Source: LMUY01 sp964244585
Lineage (GTDB): Bacteria; Pseudomonadota; Alphaproteobacteria; Acetobacterales; Acetobacteraceae
NCBI GenBank assembly: GCA_964244585.1
Contig: CAXTJM010000009.1
Span: 62,001 to 126,000, forward strand
DNA: 64,000 nt
Direction: 5' to 3'
In this document: positions 59,528-64,000 of the stretch, piece by piece
Layout of the letters: every line of letters starts with the position of its first letter
Numbering within the stretch: position 1 is the first letter of the stretch
Translations under genes and position numbers: made by a program
The notes under the pieces: model-generated
What the model was told of the DNA's origin: nothing
What the model saw: the letters and a program-made list of their open reading frames with translations, nothing else
Databases searched by the model: none

Positions 59528-61632
59528 CCCCCGCGGCGGACTGCGCCGTCCCCGCAGAGTCACCGATGGCCATGCCCGTGCAGGCCCTGCACGGGCCCGG
59601 GACGCCGCGGGCCGGACAAATGCCGAACGGCCCCCGCCTGATGGCGCTCCGGCGGCTGATCGTCATCGTTCCAGCCGTGGCGATGACCGTGCAGGCGGCA
59701 CGCGAGATGCTGCGGGTGTTGGATCCGGGCGGCCTCACGACGTTGATCGTCCTGCTCCTGGTGCTGTTCGTGGCGTTGTTCGCCTGGATCGCGCTGTCCT
59801 TCACCAGCTCGGTCGCCGGCTTCGTCTCCTGCCTGTGCCGCGGTGGCAGGCGCCTCGGCATCGCGGCCTCCGGTCCGCTGCCGGAGCCGGGCGCGCGGAC
59901 GGCGCTCCTGATGCCCACCTACAACGAACAGCCGTCCCGCGTGATGGCCGGCCTGGAGGCGATCCAGCTCTCCTTGGCGGCGACCGGGCAGGCGGGCGGG
60001 TTCGACGTGTTCATCCTCAGCGACACGACGGATGCGGATGTCTGGATCGCCGAGGAAGCTGCCTTCCTCGCGCTGCGTGAGCGCCTGGGCGCGGAGGCGC
60101 GCGTGTTCTACCGGCACCGGCCGCAGAACACCGAGCGGAAGGCCGGCAACATCGCCGACTGGGTGCGGCGCTGGGGCGGAGCCTATCCTCAGTTCCTGAT
60201 CCTGGATGCGGACAGCGTGATGACCGGGGATGCGCTGGTCCGGCTGGCCGCCGCCATGGCGCGGCATCCGGAGGTCGGATTGATCCAGACGCTGCCGACC
60301 ATCGCCAACGGCGCCAGCTTGTTCGCCCGCATGCAGCAATTCGCCGGCCGGGTGTACGGCCCGGTCATCGCGCACGGCATTGCCTGGTGGCATGGCGGGG
60401 AGGGCAATTACTGGGGCCACAACGCCATGATCCGCACGGTCGCCTTCGCCGCGCAGGCCGGACTGCCGCTGCTGCGCGGCCGCAAACCGTTCGGCGGCCA
60501 TATCCTGAGCCATGACTTCGTGGAAGCCGCACTCATGCGCCGCGGCGGTTGGGCGGTGCACATGGTGCCCGGGCTGCCCGGCTCCTACGAGGAAAGCCCA
60601 CCCTCGCTGCCCGACCTGGCGGTGCGGGACCGCCGCTGGTGCCAGGGCAATCTGCAGCACATCGCCGTGCTGCCGACCCGGGGGCTGCACTGGGTCAGCC
60701 GGATGCACCTGCTGACGGGGATCGGCTCCTACATCACGGCGCCGATGTGGCTACTGTTCATCCTGGTCGGGATCCTGATCTCGCTGCAATCGCGCTTCAT
60801 CCGTCCGGATTACTTCCCGGACGGAAAATCGCTGTTCCCGACCTGGCCGATCATCGATCCGGAACGCGCCAAGCTGGTCTTCATCGGCACGATGGCGTTG
60901 CTCCTGGCGCCGAAGCTGCTCGCCTACATCGCCCTGGTGTTCGACGCGACGTTGCGGCGCGGTTGCGGCGGCGTGGTCCGGGCGATGCTGTCGCTGCTGC
61001 TGGAGACGGTGATCGCCGGGCTGCTGGCGCCGGTGACGATGCTGACGCAGTCGCTGGACGTGTTCGCCATCCTGTTCGGCCGCGATTCTGGCTGGAACGC
61101 CCAGCGACGGGGCGACGGCAGCATCCCACTCGCCGACGTAATCCGCCTGTATGCCTGGCACACCGCGTTCGGCCTCGGACTGGCCGTGGCCTCGTTCCTG
61201 GTCTCGCCCTATCTGCTGGCCTGGATGTCCCCGGTGGTGCTGGGGCAGGCGCTGGCCATCCCCCTGGCGGTGCTCACCAGCAGTCCTGCCATCGGGCAGG
61301 GCCTGCGCCGACTTGGCTTGCTGCGCATCCCGGAGGAGGTCCGGCCGCCGGAGGTGCTGGCCATGGCCGTGGCGCGCGCCCGCGACCTCGACGATGGTCC
61401 CGTCCCGGACGGCATGCGTCGCCTGCACGGGGATCCCACGCTGCGCGCGGCGCATCTGGGCATGCTGCCGCCGACCCGGCGCCGCTCGGAAGACGCCGGC
61501 TTGGCCACCGGGCTGGCCAAGCTGGACGAGGCGGACACGGTGGAGGCCGCGGCGTCCCGCATGACACGCAGCGAGAAGGCCGCCGTCCTGGGCAGTGCCG
61601 CTGGGATGGAACGCCTGTGCAGCCTCCGGTGA
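59503..61632 (+). CDS. opgH: Glucan glucosyltransferase OpgH/MdoH
   Basis: OpgH is an inner-membrane GT2 enzyme that polymerises UDP-glucose into the glucan chain. The 709-residue protein has TM helices at about residues 50-110, the GT2 domain with LLMPTYNEQPSRVMAGL, FLILDADSVMTGDALVRL (DxD), LSHDFVEAALMRRGGW and the QxxRW-like RDRRWCQGNLQHIAV. A C-terminal set of helices follows. E. coli OpgH has about 850 residues, so this is shorter. GTG 59503 lies in opgG; ATG 59566 is a conservative alternative. Confidence 0.93.
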   Translation: MAVPLDQLTPAADCAVPAESPMAMPVQALHGPGTPRAGQMPNGPRLMALRRLIVIVPAVAMTVQAAREMLRVLDPGGLTTLIVLLLVLFVALFAWIALSFTSSVAGFVSCLCRGGRRLGIAASGPLPEPGARTALLMPTYNEQPSRVMAGLEAIQLSLAATGQAGGFDVFILSDTTDADVWIAEEAAFLALRERLGAEARVFYRHRPQNTERKAGNIADWVRRWGGAYPQFLILDADSVMTGDALVRLAAAMARHPEVGLIQTLPTIANGASLFARMQQFAGRVYGPVIAHGIAWWHGGEGNYWGHNAMIRTVAFAAQAGLPLLRGRKPFGGHILSHDFVEAALMRRGGWAVHMVPGLPGSYEESPPSLPDLAVRDRRWCQGNLQHIAVLPTRGLHWVSRMHLLTGIGSYITAPMWLLFILVGILISLQSRFIRPDYFPDGKSLFPTWPIIDPERAKLVFIGTMALLLAPKLLAYIALVFDATLRRGCGGVVRAMLSLLLETVIAGLLAPVTMLTQSLDVFAILFGRDSGWNAQRRGDGSIPLADVIRLYAWHTAFGLGLAVASFLVSPYLLAWMSPVVLGQALAIPLAVLTSSPAIGQGLRRLGLLRIPEEVRPPEVLAMAVARARDLDDGPVPDGMRRLHGDPTLRAAHLGMLPPTRRRSEDAGLATGLAKLDEADTVEAAASRMTRSEKAAVLGSAAGMERLCSLR

Positions 61633-61637
61633 CGCCG

Positions 61638-63017
61638 CTAACGCTTGCCGGTGAACCCCGCCACCAGTTCCGCCAGGTGCCCCATCTCGTTCAGCCGCAG
61701 GCCCGGCAAGGGTGCCGGCTTGCGGCCGCCCTGTGCCAGCCGGCGGGGCAGGCAGGCCGCGGCGAAGCCGAGCTTCTGCGCCTCCTTCAACCGGGCGTCG
61801 GCCTGGGCGACCTGCCGGATCTCGCCCGATAACCCGACCTCGCCGAAATACACCGTCCCCGCATCCGTCGGCGTCTCCGTGGCGGCAGAGGCCAAGGCCG
61901 CCGCCACCGCCAGGTCGGCAGCCGGTTCCAGCACGCGGAGCCCCCCCGCCACGTTGAGGTAAACGTCGTGGGCGGACAGGCGCAGCCCGGCGCGACTGTC
62001 CAGCACCGCCAGCATCATCGCCAGGCGGCCGCCATCCCAGCCGATCACCGCGCGCCGGGGCGAGCCGCCGGCATTGGGGGAGAGCAGCGCCTGCACCTCC
62101 ACCAGCACGGGCCGGGTTCCCTCCAATCCGGCGAAGACCGCCGAGCCCGCTATGTTGCCGCGGCGCTCCGCCAGGAACAGGGCGGACGGGTTCGGCACCT
62201 CCGCCAGCCCGGACTCCGTCATGGCGAACACGCCGATCTCGTCCGTCGCGCCGAAGCGGTTCTTCACGCCCCGCAGGATGCGGAACTGGTGGCCGCGGTC
62301 GCCCTCGAAATACAGCACCGCATCCACCATGTGCTCCAGCACGCGCGGCCCCGCCAGTGCCCCGTCCTTGGTGACGTGGCCCACCAGCACCAGCGCGAAG
62401 CCGCGTGATTTCGCCAGCCGGATCAGTTCGAACGAGCAGGCCCGCACCTGGCTGACGGTCCCGGGCGCCGAGTCGATGCTGTCCATCCACATGGTCTGGA
62501 TGGAATCGATCACTACCAGCGCCGCGTCGGCGGCACCTTCCAACGCAGCCCCGATGTCGCGCACGTTGATGGTCGCCGCCAGGTCGAGCTTCGCGTCCGC
62601 CAAGCCCAGCCGTCGGGCACGCAGCCGGATCTGGTCGATCGATTCTTCGCCAGTAATGTACAGCACGCGCCGGCCGCCCCGGGCGAGCGAGGCCGCCGCC
62701 TGCAGGAGCAGGGTTGACTTGCCGATGCCGGGATCGCCGCCCACCAGCACGGCCGAGGCCTGGACCAGCCCGCCGCCCAGCACGCGATCCAACTCCGCGA
62801 TGCCCGTCTGCGCGCGGGGCGGTGGCTCGGTCGTGCCCTGCAGCCCGACGAAGTTCAGCCGCGCTGCCTTGCCGCCCGGCTTCAGCGCGCCAGGGCCGGC
62901 TTCGACCGGCTCCTCGACGATCGTGTTCCACTCGCCGCAGGCATCGCAGCGGCCGGCCCATTTGGCGGTGACCGCGCCGCAGGATTGGCACACGTATCGA
63001 TGGGTGGGCTTGGCCAT
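61638..63017 (-). CDS. radA: DNA repair protein RadA
   Basis: RadA (Sms) is a RecA-like helicase that aids branch migration in recombination. The 459-residue protein has an N-terminal zinc ribbon with cysteines at positions 10, 13, 24 and 27 (YVCQSCGAVTAKWAGRCDAC). The Walker A GGDPGIGKSTLLLQ, Walker B ALVVIDSIQTMW, the RadA-specific GVKNRFGATDEIGVF and a C-terminal Lon-like domain (GGSPRRAVIGWDGGRLAMML) follow. It is convergent with opgH over six bases. Confidence 0.96.
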   Translation of the reverse strand: MAKPTHRYVCQSCGAVTAKWAGRCDACGEWNTIVEEPVEAGPGALKPGGKAARLNFVGLQGTTEPPPRAQTGIAELDRVLGGGLVQASAVLVGGDPGIGKSTLLLQAAASLARGGRRVLYITGEESIDQIRLRARRLGLADAKLDLAATINVRDIGAALEGAADAALVVIDSIQTMWMDSIDSAPGTVSQVRACSFELIRLAKSRGFALVLVGHVTKDGALAGPRVLEHMVDAVLYFEGDRGHQFRILRGVKNRFGATDEIGVFAMTESGLAEVPNPSALFLAERRGNIAGSAVFAGLEGTRPVLVEVQALLSPNAGGSPRRAVIGWDGGRLAMMLAVLDSRAGLRLSAHDVYLNVAGGLRVLEPAADLAVAAALASAATETPTDAGTVYFGEVGLSGEIRQVAQADARLKEAQKLGFAAACLPRRLAQGGRKPAPLPGLRLNEMGHLAELVAGFTGKR

Positions 63018-63165
63018 CCAGCCTGCATCCCCTGGGACGGCACGCCGGTCAAGCAGCCGCGCGGCGCGGCTGGGCGCTTTCCGGCGGGTGGATCGGAGGC
63101 GCAGTGGATGGCTGCCGCCCGGCCGGACCGCCCCTTGGAGACGCTGCGTCAACCGGTAGGCCGGC

Positions 63166-63960
63166 CTACTTGCGCAGCTCCATCTGGATCGGCCCCTCGC
63201 GGCGGCCATGGGTGAACTGGTCCACCACCGGGTTGCCGCTTTCCAGCAGCTCGTGCGCCGGACCTTCCCACACGATCCGGCCGCGGTGGAGCATCGCGGC
63301 CCGGTCGCCGATGCGCACGGCAGAGGCCATGTCGTGGGTGATCGCCACCGCGGTGGAACCGAGGCGTTTGACGCAATCGACGATCAGCCCGTCGATCACC
63401 GCGCCCATGATGGGATCCAACCCGGTGGTGGGTTCGTCGAAGAACAGGATGCTCGGCTGCGCCGCGATGGCGCGGGCCAGGCCGACGCGCTTCTGCATGC
63501 CGCCGGACAGTTCCGACGGGGAAAGATCGCCGACGCTGGGGGCGAGGCCCACTTGCGCCAGCACCTCCCCGGCCTTGGCGTGGGCGGCGCCGCGGCCCAT
63601 CCGGTGCTGGGCCAGCAGGCCGAATGCCACGTTCTCCCACACGGGCAGGCTGTCGAACAGCGCCCCGGCCTGGAACAGCATGCCGATCTGGCGGTTGAGC
63701 GCCTCCCGGTCCCGCCGCCCCATGCGCAGGATGTCGCGGCCATCGATCTCGATGCTGCCCTCATCCGGCTCGACCAGGCCGAGGATGGACCGCAGCAGCA
63801 CGGACTTGCCGGTGCCGGAGCCGCCGATCACCACCATGGAGGTGCCGGGCATCACGTCCAGATCGACGCCGTCCAGCACCTGCTTGTCGCCGAACCGCTT
63901 GCGCAGCCCGCGGATGCGGATCTTCGGGACCGGCCCGGCGCGCCCCGCCTCAGTGGGCAA
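63166..63960 (-). CDS. mlaF: ABC transporter ATP-binding protein MlaF
   Basis: MlaF powers phospholipid transport between membranes. The 264-residue ATPase shows Walker A IGGSGTGKSVLLRSI, Q-loop GMLFQAGALFDSLPVWENVAF (the Mla-type pattern), signature SELSGGMQKRVGLARAI, and Walker B ILFFDEPTTGLDP. TTG at 63960 is the only start between an upstream stop and the first strand; it lies inside the end of mlaE. Partner mlaA-mlaC genes are at 18.5-19.9 kb. Confidence 0.93.
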   Translation of the reverse strand: MPTEAGRAGPVPKIRIRGLRKRFGDKQVLDGVDLDVMPGTSMVVIGGSGTGKSVLLRSILGLVEPDEGSIEIDGRDILRMGRRDREALNRQIGMLFQAGALFDSLPVWENVAFGLLAQHRMGRGAAHAKAGEVLAQVGLAPSVGDLSPSELSGGMQKRVGLARAIAAQPSILFFDEPTTGLDPIMGAVIDGLIVDCVKRLGSTAVAITHDMASAVRIGDRAAMLHRGRIVWEGPAHELLESGNPVVDQFTHGRREGPIQMELRK

Positions 63961-64000
63961 AGAACAGTTCCGTCATCATGTAGTCGCCGGCCAGGATCAG
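63950..64000 (-). CDS. mlaE: MlaE family permease, last 16 codons only
   Basis: The final codons, read leftward from the right edge, encode LILAGDYMMTELFFAH and stop at 63950-63952, the usual C-terminal end of MlaE permeases. The stop overlaps the mlaF start by 11 bases, as in the mlaE-mlaF order. Only this fragment is visible, so identification rests on that ending and the neighbour. Confidence 0.75.
   Translation of the reverse strand: MILAGDYMMTELFFAH

Noticed and set aside
1..64000. Search for tRNA, rRNA, CRISPR, insertion sequences, phage genes and attachment sites
   Set aside because: I saw no such element. Visual reading cannot exclude a short tRNA or small RNA, so a tRNAscan or Infernal run would be the check.

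Overview
The window is about 64 kb of GC-rich, gene-dense chromosomal DNA from an alphaproteobacterium, most likely an acetic-acid-bacterium relative (Acetobacteraceae). This assignment rests on gene content and order, not on a database search. The clues are the transaldolase/glucose-6-phosphate isomerase fusion inside a complete pentose-phosphate operon, aerobic-type cobaltochelatase genes cobS-cobT next to a J-domain gene and bolA, the purF-cvpA-radA neighbourhood, a DUF1127 protein, and many GTG/TTG starts with ATGA/GTGA overlaps. I found no tRNA, rRNA, CRISPR array, transposase, integrase or phage gene. The window is core chromosome with a few accessory patches.

Left part (1-24 kb). A leftward cluster carries maf (cut by the edge), infA, hisD, hisG, a small lipoprotein and a mannose-1-phosphate guanylyltransferase. 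It is followed by a rightward ketopantoate reductase, a decayed gene remnant near 6.0-6.3 kb, a DUF429-like nuclease-fold gene that appears to use a CTG start, and an SDR without the catalytic lysine. Next come a TonB-like protein, cobT, cobS and a J-domain protein, divergent from bolA. Then follow an RHH protein, prmA, a DUF1127 protein, a Xaa-Pro aminopeptidase, metF, and the outer-membrane lipid-asymmetry genes mlaA and mlaC. The segment closes with a FAD oxidoreductase, an SDR, murA and dcd, divergent from rpmB.

Middle (24-42.4 kb). glmU-glmS make and use hexosamine precursors for the wall and lie close to murA. A SGNH hydrolase follows. A nine-gene leftward operon (tkt, tal-pgi, gnd, zwf, two HAD phosphatases, pgl, rpiA, gntK) encodes nearly the whole oxidative and non-oxidative pentose-phosphate route, from gluconate or glucose-6-phosphate to sugar-phosphate recycling. 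Divergent from it is a three-gene signalling cluster: a CHASE3 histidine kinase, a stand-alone receiver, and a receiver fused to a HisKA_2-type kinase.

Right part (42.4-64 kb). A SAM methyltransferase is preceded by an inverted remnant of its own N-terminal motif. Two FAD enzymes diverge from overlapping start codons, followed by a trans-aconitate methyltransferase-like gene, a dihydroorotase-family gene, and the outer-membrane/translocon group yfgM-like, bamB and der. After these lie a DUF5872 protein, an MFS transporter, a DUF29 protein, then leftward SDR, purF and cvpA. A DUF3830 gene and opgG-opgH (osmoregulated periplasmic glucan synthesis) sit between cvpA and radA. The right edge holds mlaF and the last codons of mlaE, which complement mlaA/mlaC 44 kb away.

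I did not find a clearly new multi-gene system. The best leads are the tandem HAD phosphatases inside the pentose-phosphate operon, the three-protein kinase/receiver cluster, the CTG-initiated DUF429 gene, and the inverted motif pair beside the methyltransferase.
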